NCBI RefSeq assembly: GCF_000313755.1
Contig: NZ_AMZB01000092.1
Span: 1 to 40,267 of the forward strand
Length of the DNA: 40,267 bases
Direction: 5' to 3'
From: Pseudomonas nitroreducens TX1
GTDB taxonomy: Bacteria > Pseudomonadota > Gammaproteobacteria > Pseudomonadales > Pseudomonadaceae
The notes under the pieces were generated by a model. It was not told the origin of the DNA, searched no databases, and was given only the letters and a program-made list of their open reading frames with translations. The translations under genes and the position numbers were made by a program. Below are positions 27,239-34,561 of this stretch, piece by piece. Position 1 is the stretch's first letter. Each line of letters starts with the position of its first letter.

Positions 27239-27789
27239 TCAACCGTAGCGGGTGACTTCGAGGGAGGCCACGCAATGGCCTGGGTCGTGGAAGACTCGCG
27301 CGCTGCCGATGTCGTTGTAGGGGATACCCAGCAGCAGGTCGAGCAGAACGGCGGCGTTGCGGTAATGCCGGTGCCAGTCCAGCAGGCCTTCGAGATAGGC
27401 GACATTCGGCACGCCGGGCAGGAAGTTGCCCATCAGCAGGCGTCCGCCGGGCAGCAGGTTGGCGAAGAGGTTGCGGGTCAGGTCGCGGGCGTCTTGTTCG
27501 TCCAGCACCTCGTAGAGGCTGGGCGAGTAGATCAGATCGAAATGACACAGGTCCTGGCGACCGTGGAACCGATCGTCCAGCGTGGGTGCGGATGCCGAGC
27601 GCGCCAGATCGGCTTCGCGCAGGTGCCCGCAGCCTACGCAGAGAATGCGCGCCTGGCCGTTGAGCTGGTCACAGCTGCGGGTCGATTTCTCGCGCCAGCA
27701 ACTGGCGGCGCGAGCGCAGCGTCGAGCAGGCACTCGTAGGCCAGGCCCACCAGGTGATCGAACTGCCTGTCCAGATCCCGCCGTGGCAT
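27239..27789 (-). pseudogene. Decayed class I SAM-dependent methyltransferase (frameshifts and internal deletions)
   Basis: The N-terminus reads MPRRDLDRQFDHLVGLAYEC from ATG 27789 in one frame, then that frame continues into unrelated sequence and stops at 27634. A second frame gives RRQLLAREIDPQL before a stop, and the third gives ARILCVGCGHLREADL, the SAM-binding motif I of a family annotated near PhcB-like or class I methyltransferases, then FDLIYSPSLYEVLDEQDARD, LLPGGRLLMGNFLPG and FHDPG to the stop at 27239. Between HLREADL and GRQDLCHFDLIYS the segment that usually carries motif II is almost absent. The intact family is about 250-320 residues; at most 199 can be read here in one frame. 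So at least two frameshifts and probably two deletions have occurred. An alternative is a short, still-translated frame (27838-27239), but its first 55 residues look like off-frame sequence. Confidence 0.72.
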
Positions 27790-28091
27790 GGCCGCTCCGT
27801 CGGTTGGTTGCAGATTGCACGACTGAGGTATGGCCCATGGCCTTGTGCCCTGCAAGACTGCCGATCGTTCAGTCGTGCCAGCCCGCTTTTGGCGTGATAA
27901 CAGGCATTTCTCGCTGCAAAAAACACATTTTCCGCCGGACGGCGGGTCTCATGGCACAAAGGCCCCTGCCGGAATTCCCATGATCGGCTAGAAGTTAAGA
28001 GAGGGGCGGCCTGAGAGAAAAGTCCCGGGTGAGCCTGCTTTGCACCCTTGTGGCCTGCCAGGCATTGATAAGAAGGAAGTCGAAACTGGTT

Positions 28092-30551
28092 ATGGATGCA
28101 ATGGGACTCTTGCCGACCCGGCGTACGACGCGTCTGCTCAGGCTGGTCTGGCCGTTCATGGTCGTGGTCCTGCTACAGACGCTGATCGGCAGCGGCAGCT
28201 TCTTTATCCTGTCCGGGGTACGCGCCTATGTCGGTGGCGAGAGCCTCTGGTCCAAGGGGCAGAAGGACGCCATCCATTACCTGCAGCTCTATGGCCAAAG
28301 TCGCGACCCGGCGGATTACGAGCGCTACCGCGCCGCCATCGCCATTCCCCAGGGCGACCGCACTTTCCGCGCCGCCCTCGATCTCAGCCAGCCAGATCTC
28401 GAACTGGCCCGCGCCGGCGCCCTGCAGGGTGGCATCCATCCCGACGACATCGGCACTCTGATCTGGCTGTACCGCTACTTCCATGAGTACAGCTACTTCG
28501 ACCAGGCCGTGAAGATGTGGATCATCGGCGATGCCTACCTCGACCAGCTGGAGCAGGTGTCCGATGAGATGAGCGCGAAGATCCGCGCAGGCGACGTCCG
28601 CCCCGGTGACCTGAGCTACTGGAACAGCCGCATCCAGGCCATCAACGACGGCGTCACGCCGGCTGCCATGGCCTTCTCCGCGGCACTGGGGCAGGGCTCG
28701 CGGATGATCATGTGGGTGCTGCTGGTGGTCAACGGCCTGACCGGCCTGGCGCTGATCCTCCTGGCGGTGTGGCGCACGCGCAAGTTGCTGCGCCAGCAGC
28801 GCGCCTTCGAAAGCGCCCTGGATACCGAGCGGGAACGCGCCCAGACCACCCTGGCGGCCATCGGCGACGGCGTGGTCACGCTCGATGCGCACGAATGTAT
28901 CGCCTATTTCAATCCGGCCGCCGAGCGTCTGATCGGCTGGGACAATTCGATGGCGGTCGGCCTGCCGCTGCGTTCGCTGCTGCGGGTATTCGACGAGAAC
29001 TCCCAGGTGGAGGGGCTGCCGCTGGTGGGGCAGATCCTGCGCGGCGAAGTGGACGGCGGCAGCGAGACCAGCAAGCTGATCCAGCGCCTGGACGGCACCA
29101 GTGTGGCGGTGACCCTGGTCGCCACTCCCATTCATGCCGAAGGCAAGGTGGTCGGCACGGTGCTGGTGCTGCACGACATGACCCGCGAGCGCCAGTACAT
29201 GGCCAGCCTGTCGTGGCAGGCGACCCACGATGCGCTGACCGGCCTGACCAACCGCCGCGAATTCGAGTTCCGCCTCAAGCAGGCCCTGGATAGCTCGGCG
29301 GACTCCCACGACCAGCATTCGCTGATGTACCTGGACCTGGACCAGTTCAAGCTGGTCAACGACACCTGTGGCCACGCCGCTGGCGACGAGCTGCTGCGCC
29401 AGGTCTGCTCGGTGCTGCAGCAGTGCCTGCGCGACGGCGACACCCTGGCCCGCCTGGGCGGCGACGAGTTCGGCATCCTCCTGGAGCATTGCCCGGCAGA
29501 CCTCGCTGAGCAGATCGCCGAGCGAATCCGGCTGACCGTCCAGGCCCTGCATTTCATCTGGGAAGGCCGTGGCTTCAACATCACCGTGAGCATCGGCGTG
29601 GTGCACATCTCCGCCATGCTGGTGTCGGTGGAAGAGGCGTTGCGCTGCGCCGACATGGCCTGCTACATGGCCAAGGAAAAGGGCCGCAATCGCGCGCAGG
29701 TGTTCCGCCCGGACGATACCGAGCTGTCCAACCGCGTCGGCGAGATGGCCTGGGTGCAGCGCATCCGCCTGGCGTTGGAGGAGGAGCGCTTCTGTCTTTT
29801 TGCCCAGCCGATCTTCCCGGTCGACGATCGCGTGCTCGAAGGCGCCCATGTCGAGCTGCTGCTGCGCCTGAACGACGAGTGCGGGCGGCTGGTGGCGCCG
29901 ATCAACTTCATCCCCGCCGCCGAGCGCTACGGCCTGATGCCGGAGATCGACCGCTGGGTCGTCGAAAACGCCTTCAGGACGCTGGCCGAGCGCGCCGCCG
30001 AGGGCGGTTACGAACCGATCCACACCTGCGCCATCAACCTCTCCGGTGCCACCATCGGTGACGACACCTTCCTCGACTTCCTCCGCGAGGTGCAACCGCG
30101 CTACGGCATCGAGCCTGCCAGTGTGTGCTTCGAGATCACCGAGACCAGCGCCATCGCCAACCTGGTCAACGCCACGCGCTTCATCCAGGAGCTCAAGGCC
30201 CTGGGCTATCGCTTCTCGCTGGACGACTTCTGCGCCGGCATGTCGTCCTTCGTCTACCTCAAGCACCTGCCGGTGGATTACCTGAAGATCGACGGCAGCT
30301 TCATCAAGGATATGCTCGAAGACCCCATCGACCGCGCCATGGTCCAGGTGATCAACCAGATCGGCCATGTGATGGGCAAGCGTACGGTGGCGGAATTCGT
30401 CGAAACCCAGGAAATCCTCGAAGTGTTGCGGGAAATCGGCATCGACTACGCCCAGGGATATGGCCTGGCGCGGCCGCAGCCCTTCAATCGAAGCTTCCTG
30501 CGTGAGACCCACGTCGCAGCTGTAGTATCCGACACAACCTCCGGACGGTGA
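28092..30551 (+). CDS. rbdA: Membrane PAS-GGDEF-EAL protein, RbdA-like c-di-GMP enzyme
   Basis: An 819-residue bifunctional c-di-GMP protein. Membrane segment 1 (residues 15-39), a periplasmic sensor region (40-204), membrane segment 2 (205-228), a PAS domain (about 250-370), a GGDEF domain and an EAL domain follow in order. GGDEF is intact at 456-460, and an inhibitory I-site RDGD lies at 447-450, five residues before it. The EAL motif reads ELLLR (588-592), which keeps the E-x-L-x-R residues; AINLSG, FEITET, LDDFCAGMSS, LKIDGSFI and FVETQE supply the other metal and catalytic positions, so phosphodiesterase activity is plausible. Order and architecture match RbdA (PA0861), a biofilm-dispersal phosphodiesterase. 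The start is uncertain: GTG at 28029 and ATG at 28101 are alternatives, none with a good ribosome-binding site. Confidence 0.85.
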   Translation: MDAMGLLPTRRTTRLLRLVWPFMVVVLLQTLIGSGSFFILSGVRAYVGGESLWSKGQKDAIHYLQLYGQSRDPADYERYRAAIAIPQGDRTFRAALDLSQPDLELARAGALQGGIHPDDIGTLIWLYRYFHEYSYFDQAVKMWIIGDAYLDQLEQVSDEMSAKIRAGDVRPGDLSYWNSRIQAINDGVTPAAMAFSAALGQGSRMIMWVLLVVNGLTGLALILLAVWRTRKLLRQQRAFESALDTERERAQTTLAAIGDGVVTLDAHECIAYFNPAAERLIGWDNSMAVGLPLRSLLRVFDENSQVEGLPLVGQILRGEVDGGSETSKLIQRLDGTSVAVTLVATPIHAEGKVVGTVLVLHDMTRERQYMASLSWQATHDALTGLTNRREFEFRLKQALDSSADSHDQHSLMYLDLDQFKLVNDTCGHAAGDELLRQVCSVLQQCLRDGDTLARLGGDEFGILLEHCPADLAEQIAERIRLTVQALHFIWEGRGFNITVSIGVVHISAMLVSVEEALRCADMACYMAKEKGRNRAQVFRPDDTELSNRVGEMAWVQRIRLALEEERFCLFAQPIFPVDDRVLEGAHVELLLRLNDECGRLVAPINFIPAAERYGLMPEIDRWVVENAFRTLAERAAEGGYEPIHTCAINLSGATIGDDTFLDFLREVQPRYGIEPASVCFEITETSAIANLVNATRFIQELKALGYRFSLDDFCAGMSSFVYLKHLPVDYLKIDGSFIKDMLEDPIDRAMVQVINQIGHVMGKRTVAEFVETQEILEVLREIGIDYAQGYGLARPQPFNRSFLRETHVAAVVSDTTSGR

Positions 30552-30627
30552 CGCGGAGCCGTGAGAGGACTAACCTGAGGCCAGATTTACCGGTGCTTGC
30601 ATGGATCGACCAGCAACGGAGCCTTGG

Positions 30628-31416
30628 ATGAACGAGACCTTTGTTCGCAGTGGGCCGCTCAAGGAGCTTTCCAGCTATCCGCACTGGGCCCAGCGCCTGG
30701 TGCAGGAGTGCGAGGCCAGCCGTCTGGCGGTGGTCGAACACCCCCTCTACGCGCGCATGCGTGACGGCCAATTGAGCCGTCAGACCATGCGTGCCTTCCT
30801 TGTCGGCGGCTGGCAGGTGGTCGAGCAGTTCCCCCTGTACATGTCCCACAACCTGCTCAAGACGCGCTTCGGCCGCAGCCCTGGCGAAGACATGGCGCGA
30901 CGCTGGCTGATGCGCAACATCCGCGTCGAGCTCAACCATGCCGACTACTGGGTGCGCTGGGCCGAGGCCTACGGCGTGACCCTGGCCGAGCTCAAGGCGC
31001 AACTGGTCCCCGCCGAGCTCCACGTGCTCGGGCACTGGTGCTGGCACAGTTGCGCCACCGAAGAGCTGGCGCTGGCCATGGCGGCCACCAACTACGCCAT
31101 CGAAGGCGCCACCGGCGACTGGTCGGCGCTGGTCTGCTCCACCGATACCTACGAACGCACCCTGCCGGCCGGCAGCCGCAAGGACGCCATGCGCTGGCTG
31201 AAGATGCATGCCCGCTACGACGACGATCATCCCTGGGAAGCCCTGGAGATCATCTGCACCCTTTGCGGCCCGCAGCTCGCCATGCCGCGTTGCCTGGAGC
31301 TGCGCGAGGCAATCTGCAAGAGCTACGGCTACATGCGCCTGTTCCTCGACCAGTGCCTGGCGCTGGAGCAGGTGCAGGGCGACGTGCGGCGTGGGCCGAT
31401 GCAGGTGGTGGGGTAG
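30628..31416 (+). CDS. TenA-like / iron-containing redox enzyme family protein
   Basis: A 262-residue all-helical protein of the heme-oxygenase-like fold, often labelled TenA family or iron-containing redox enzyme family. Visible family stretches are MRAFLVGGWQVVEQFPLYM, MRNIRVELNHADYWVRW, GHWCWHSCATEELALAMAAT, NYAIEGATGDWSA and MHARYDDDHPWEALEII; the conserved Glu/His/Asp residues would bind di-iron in active members. The substrate is unknown; its position next to rbdA does not define a role. ATG 30628 is preceded by GGAG, unlike the in-frame ATG at 30601. Confidence 0.82.
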   Translation: MNETFVRSGPLKELSSYPHWAQRLVQECEASRLAVVEHPLYARMRDGQLSRQTMRAFLVGGWQVVEQFPLYMSHNLLKTRFGRSPGEDMARRWLMRNIRVELNHADYWVRWAEAYGVTLAELKAQLVPAELHVLGHWCWHSCATEELALAMAATNYAIEGATGDWSALVCSTDTYERTLPAGSRKDAMRWLKMHARYDDDHPWEALEIICTLCGPQLAMPRCLELREAICKSYGYMRLFLDQCLALEQVQGDVRRGPMQVVG

Positions 31417-31457
31417 GGCGGGGCGAGGTGCCGCCTGTTCATCGACGCGAGGCTTTA

Positions 31458-31610
31458 CCCTCTCCCTGAAGGGAGAGGGGGCGGATCGGAGCACTGGATC
31501 AAATTCGGCGTAAGCCTGAAGCCCGGATAATGGCAACAGGAAAACCACCTAGCTATCCGTCTAGCTCGGATAGCCCCCTCTCCCTTCAGGGAGAGGGCTG
31601 GGGAGAGGGG
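31458..31610. repeat. Inverted pair of CCCTCTCCC palindromes (minimal composite element)
   Basis: Palindrome 31458-31479 (arms CCCTCTCCCT and AGGGAGAGGG, GA centre) and palindrome 31576-31597 (TC centre, i.e. inverse orientation) flank 96 bases of unrelated sequence. The right end has the extra half-arm CTGGGGAGAGGGG (31598-31610), as at the ends of the arrays at 12910 and 40038. It lies between the TenA-like gene and the MDR gene, and may help terminate both. Confidence 0.85.
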
Positions 31611-31635
31611 CTCTCCGCCGATGCCAAAGCCAATT

Positions 31636-32592
31636 TCAAGGCACGAGAATGATCTTCTCGCTGCTGCCTTCGTTGATCTCGTGATAACGCTGCACGCCTT
31701 CGCTCAGTGGCACTTCGTGCAGGCCGGTGGGCAGCGGCAGCCGGCCGTCGTCGAACCACTGGCCGAACTGGCGCAGCATCGCCGCGCAGGCGACCGTGTC
31801 GTACAGCAGCGAATTCACCCCCACCACCGAGCCGCCGCGGCGATACAGCGCCAGGGCCGGCAGTTGCACGTGGCCATCCACCGGTGCGGCGATGATGGCG
31901 ATGCGGCCGAAGGTCGCCAGGGCGGAGACGGCTGCGGGCAGCCAGAAACCGGTGGTGTCGAAGATCACCTCGGCGCCGCCGGGGAAGTGCTCGTCCACCT
32001 GCGCCGCCAGGGTGTCCGCCGAGCCCAGCAGAATGCTCGGTACGCTTTGGGCCTGCAGTTCCACCTGCGACTCGGCCCGCCGCACCGCGCCCAGCACCTG
32101 CGCGCCACGGGCCTTGGCCAGCGAGATGGCCGCCGCGCCGACCGCGCCGGAGCCGATCACCAGCAGGCGAGTACCGGCACCGACCTGGCTGCGCTCCAGG
32201 GCGTCCCAGGCCGTGGTGAAGGGCACACCACAGCTGGCAGCCTGGGCGAAGCTCATGCGTTCGGGCATCCGCGCCACACCGCCGACCGGCACGCTCATCA
32301 GCTGGGCGTGGCTACCGTTGCGGGTGAAACCCAGGCCCTTGCCGGTGCCCCAGACGGATTTGCCCAGCAGCTCGGCCGGGCCTTTCACCACGGTGCCGGC
32401 GAAGTCGCGGCCCGGTACGCGGGGCAGGGTGGTGTAGGGGAAACGGCCAAGTACGTTCTTCACGTCACTGGGGTTCAGGCCGGCGGCGTGGACTTCCACC
32501 AGCACCTCGTCGGCGGCGGGAATGGGGTCGGCAATCTCGGTGAAGCTCAGGGCGGCGAGGTCGCCGGTGCGGTCGAATTGCAGGGCTTTCAT
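31636..32592 (-). CDS. Zinc-independent MDR family oxidoreductase (quinone oxidoreductase-like)
   Basis: A 318-residue medium-chain dehydrogenase/reductase. It has the GroES-like N-terminus (EVLVEVHAAGLNPSDVKNVLG, in the usual QOR form NPSDVK), PGRDFAGTVV, the catalytic-domain motif VPFTTAWDAL, and the NAD(P)-binding loop VIGSGAVGAAAISLAKARGA. Zinc-ligand cysteines are absent, so a quinone- or enone-reductase type is likely. AAGGA precedes the start. It follows the XapX gene by 33 bases in the same direction, which suggests one operon, perhaps controlled by the AraC regulator at 33483; that control is inference. Confidence 0.87.
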   Translation of the reverse strand: MKALQFDRTGDLAALSFTEIADPIPAADEVLVEVHAAGLNPSDVKNVLGRFPYTTLPRVPGRDFAGTVVKGPAELLGKSVWGTGKGLGFTRNGSHAQLMSVPVGGVARMPERMSFAQAASCGVPFTTAWDALERSQVGAGTRLLVIGSGAVGAAAISLAKARGAQVLGAVRRAESQVELQAQSVPSILLGSADTLAAQVDEHFPGGAEVIFDTTGFWLPAAVSALATFGRIAIIAAPVDGHVQLPALALYRRGGSVVGVNSLLYDTVACAAMLRQFGQWFDDGRLPLPTGLHEVPLSEGVQRYHEINEGSSEKIILVP

Positions 32593-32625
32593 GGCACGGG
32601 TCCTTGGCGATCAGGGGGGAGGGGG

Positions 32626-32787
32626 TCAGTGGAGCCAGCGGGTCAGCAGCGGCAGGGCGTTCTCGCCGATCTGCATGCCCAGCAGGCCGATCAGCGCTAC
32701 CAGCGGCGGCGCTGGCGAGCGGAAGTCGAGGAAGTGGTAGGCGAGGCCGACGGCGATGCCGATGGCCAGGGAGATCAGGTAACTCAT
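32626..32787 (-). CDS. XapX domain small membrane protein
   Basis: A 53-residue protein starting MSYLISLAIGIAVGLAYHFL, with a second hydrophobic stretch PPLVALIGLLGMQIGE and ending LLTRWLH. The central PAPP-LVALIGLLGMQ-GE signature is that of the XapX (DUF1427) family. Two short membrane segments are likely. The ATG at 32787 is preceded by a strong ribosome-binding site (GGAGGACACC). XapX genes often stand next to oxidoreductases or hydrolases; here an MDR enzyme follows 33 bases downstream. Its function is unknown. The gene is short enough to be missed by length cut-offs. Confidence 0.88.
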   Translation of the reverse strand: MSYLISLAIGIAVGLAYHFLDFRSPAPPLVALIGLLGMQIGENALPLLTRWLH

Positions 32788-32921
32788 GGTGTCCTCCGTG
32801 GATGGTTCCGGCGGCTGGGTGGGTTGGTGGCAGTCTAGGGGCTGCTGGAGGGCGTCGCCGGACAGGGGCTTCGGAATATCGGACAGATGTCGATGGGTGT
32901 CTTGGATGGGCGTGCGCCCGC

Positions 32922-32945
32922 GTAGGAGCGGGCTTCGTCTGCGAT
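32922..32945. repeat. Divergent REP, family A-like
   Basis: GTAGGAGCGGGCTTCGTCTG matches the start of the family A REP (GTAGGAGCG) and then diverges; the GCGGGCTTCGTCTGCGA variant is a familiar related Pseudomonas palindrome type. Confidence 0.6.
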
Positions 32946-32971
32946 GGGCTTGCGTTGCGCTGAAGCCACAT

Positions 32972-33050
32972 CGTAGGGCGGATAACGCGCCAGCGTTATC
33001 CGCCGCGGGGGCAATCGGTGGATAACCCGTTCCCGGTTATGCGCCCTACG
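32972..33050. repeat. REP-like pair, family B
   Basis: CGTAGGGCGGATAACGCG with its hairpin partner CAGCGTTATCCGCC, then GGTGGATAACCCG and GGTTATGCGCCCTACG. The outer CGTAGGGCG/CGCCCTACG arms are inverse complements. It is a relative of 14789-14866. Confidence 0.82.
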
Positions 33051-33184
33051 GTCCTGCGTCGCTTCGGTGTGCGCACTGATTCCGTGTTTCGCCCCCTCGG
33101 GCGAGTCCCTTTTGTCAAACGCCACAAAAGGAACCAAAAAGTCTTGCCCCGGACATCCGGTTTTTCGCTTGGGGCGAAAAATAC

Positions 33185-33293
33185 CCTCGTTGAATTGGAG
33201 TATCAGGGGCACGCGCTGACGTGCCATCCGTGGCCCGACAGCGCTCTCGCGACATCCATGTCGCTCAACCCCTGAAACTCCAATTCAACGAGG
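33185..33293. repeat. Long inverted repeat in the XapX-AraC gap
   Basis: Arms 33185-33209 (starting CCTCGTTGAATTGGAGT) and 33269-33293 match at 24 of 25 positions as inverse complements; a nested dyad GCGACAT-CC-ATGTCGC lies at 33249-33264. The sequence to its left (33100-33180, with TTGTCAAACGCCACAAAAGG) looks like a recurrent Pseudomonas intergenic element that gives rise to spurious hypothetical proteins. The gap 32788-33482 contains no gene that I can support. Confidence 0.85.
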
Positions 33294-33345
33294 CCTCCTG
33301 AACGGGGCCGTTCGGAGTGCGCGGACGTTTCTCTGGAAGACCTTT

Positions 33346-33387
<42 letters not shown>

Positions 33388-33404
33388 TGGGTGCCGGGCT
33401 CTTC

Positions 33405-33428
33405 GTAGGAGCGAGCTTGCTCGCGAAC
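33405..33428. repeat. Single REP, family A
   Basis: A complete 24-base family A unit identical to the left arms at 10975 and 16825, but with no inverse partner nearby. It lies 55 bases beyond the stop of the AraC gene. Confidence 0.88.
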
Positions 33429-33482
33429 CGCCTGGCACCAATGTTTACCTGTAGAAGCGTGAGACGCTGGAGTCAACGCGGG

Positions 33483-34250
33483 CTACCTGCCGCAATACTC
33501 CGAAGGCGCCACACCCAGTTCGCGGCGGAACATCTCGCTGAACCCCCCCGGCTGGTACCCCAGCCCATGGGCGATCTGGCTCACCGCGATGCCCTCGTTG
33601 AGTTGCGCCACCGCCGTGGCCAGCTGCACCTGCCGCCGCCATTGGGCGAAGCCCATGCCCAGGCTGCGCTGGAACAGGCGGGCGAGGGTGCGCACGCTGG
33701 CGCCCGCGTCGGCGGCGTGCTGTTCGAAGGAAATGGCCTGGCTCGGCTCAGCCATCACCGTCAGGCACAGGTTGAGCAGGCGGCGGTCGGAGTCGTCCGG
33801 CAACGGCACGCGCAACAGCAGGCTGCGCGCGCGTTGCAGCTCCAGTACGGCCAGTTGCGACAGCGCCTGGTAATACTCGGTGTCCGGTTCTCGCTCGTGC
33901 TCCACCAGCCTGACGATCAGCTCGCGCAGCAATCCGCCCACCTCGAACGCCTGCACCTGCTCGCCGAGGGCGTCTGCCGTCCCCGGCCGCAGGTAGATGT
34001 TGCGCATCTGCAGTTCGCTGACCACGCGGATGCCGTGGGGCACCTGCGGCGGCAGCCAGACGGCGCGGTTGGGCGGCACCAGCAAGGCTTCGGAGGGCGT
34101 CTCCAGCCACATCACCCCGGACATCGCATAGAGCACCTGCCCCCAGTCGTGGGAGTGCGGCTCGATGTGCAGGCCGCGCGGGTAGCTGCGGGCCAGGGCG
34201 CGCAGGGGGGCCGGGGTGGCGTCGAAATCGGGAGGAGCGGCGCGGGCCAT
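33483..34250 (-). CDS. AraC family transcriptional regulator
   Basis: A 255-residue regulator with an N-terminal cupin domain (IEPHSHDWGQVLYAMSGVM with metal-type His residues, WLPPQVPHGIRVV) and a C-terminal double helix-turn-helix (about residues 155-250: ASVRTLARLFQRSLGMGFAQ, and AVSQIAHGLGYQPGGFSEMF with REL-GVAPSEY). It is divergent from hpd with a 311-base gap and upstream of XapX-MDR on the same strand. Either could be its target, as could its own gene. The inducer is unknown. It resembles the regulator I recall as PA0864. Confidence 0.87.
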   Translation of the reverse strand: MARAAPPDFDATPAPLRALARSYPRGLHIEPHSHDWGQVLYAMSGVMWLETPSEALLVPPNRAVWLPPQVPHGIRVVSELQMRNIYLRPGTADALGEQVQAFEVGGLLRELIVRLVEHEREPDTEYYQALSQLAVLELQRARSLLLRVPLPDDSDRRLLNLCLTVMAEPSQAISFEQHAADAGASVRTLARLFQRSLGMGFAQWRRQVQLATAVAQLNEGIAVSQIAHGLGYQPGGFSEMFRRELGVAPSEYCGR

Positions 34251-34356
34251 GGTACGGGCGACAGTGATTCGGCAGAGGAGATGGGCCGCATGGTAGCCGC
34301 CGCATGGCCCTCTGACGAGAGCGCGGCACTCGCGCTGGCAGGCTGGCGCACCGCCT

Positions 34357-34425
34357 TGTCACGAAATCTTTACGGTGCGGCTGCATGCCGCAGGGAGCTT
34401 TGGCTCTCGTAACGATTTCTTGCCG
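34357..34425 (+). promoter_or_regulatory. Candidate PhhR/TyrR-type operator pair upstream of hpd
   Basis: TGTCAC-GAAATC-TTTACG (34357-34374) matches the TyrR box TGTAAA-N6-TTTACA at 9 of 12 fixed positions. CGTAAC-GATTTC-TTGCCG (34408-34425) is a weaker inverse copy: the 14-mers ACGAAATCTTTACG and CGTAACGATTTCTT agree at 12 of 14 as inverse complements. They lie about 140-200 bases before hpd. PhhR control of tyrosine catabolism is known in Pseudomonas; its action here is inferred. Otherwise the 34251-34561 gap shows nothing that I recognise. Confidence 0.4.
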
Positions 34426-34561
34426 GGCCACCCTCGCAAACAGGCCGCAAACCGGCAGCACCTGTCTTGTTCCAAAGCTGCGCGACAGATGAGATGAAGG
34501 CATTCCAGACGCCTGGACGGCCCCGCGCCGAGCCAGCCGATAACGACAACGAGGAGGCCGG

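Noticed and set aside
28173-30512. 779-residue minus-strand frame opposite rbdA
   Set aside because: It is fully antisense to the GGDEF-EAL gene, where all catalytic motifs are in place; no known domain can be recognised in it.
32835-33275. Short frames in the XapX-AraC gap on both strands
   Set aside because: They translate REP and inverted-repeat sequence (e.g. FLVPFVAFDKRDSPEGAKHG), which occurs as a spurious protein in many Pseudomonas genomes; no ribosome-binding site supports them.
34430-34561. Sigma-54 (-24/-12) promoter before hpd
   Set aside because: GG-N10-GC arrangements can be found (near CTGGACGGCCCCGCGC), but the -12 TTGC is missing, and the AGCAC-N5-TTGTT site lacks the invariant GG and GC.
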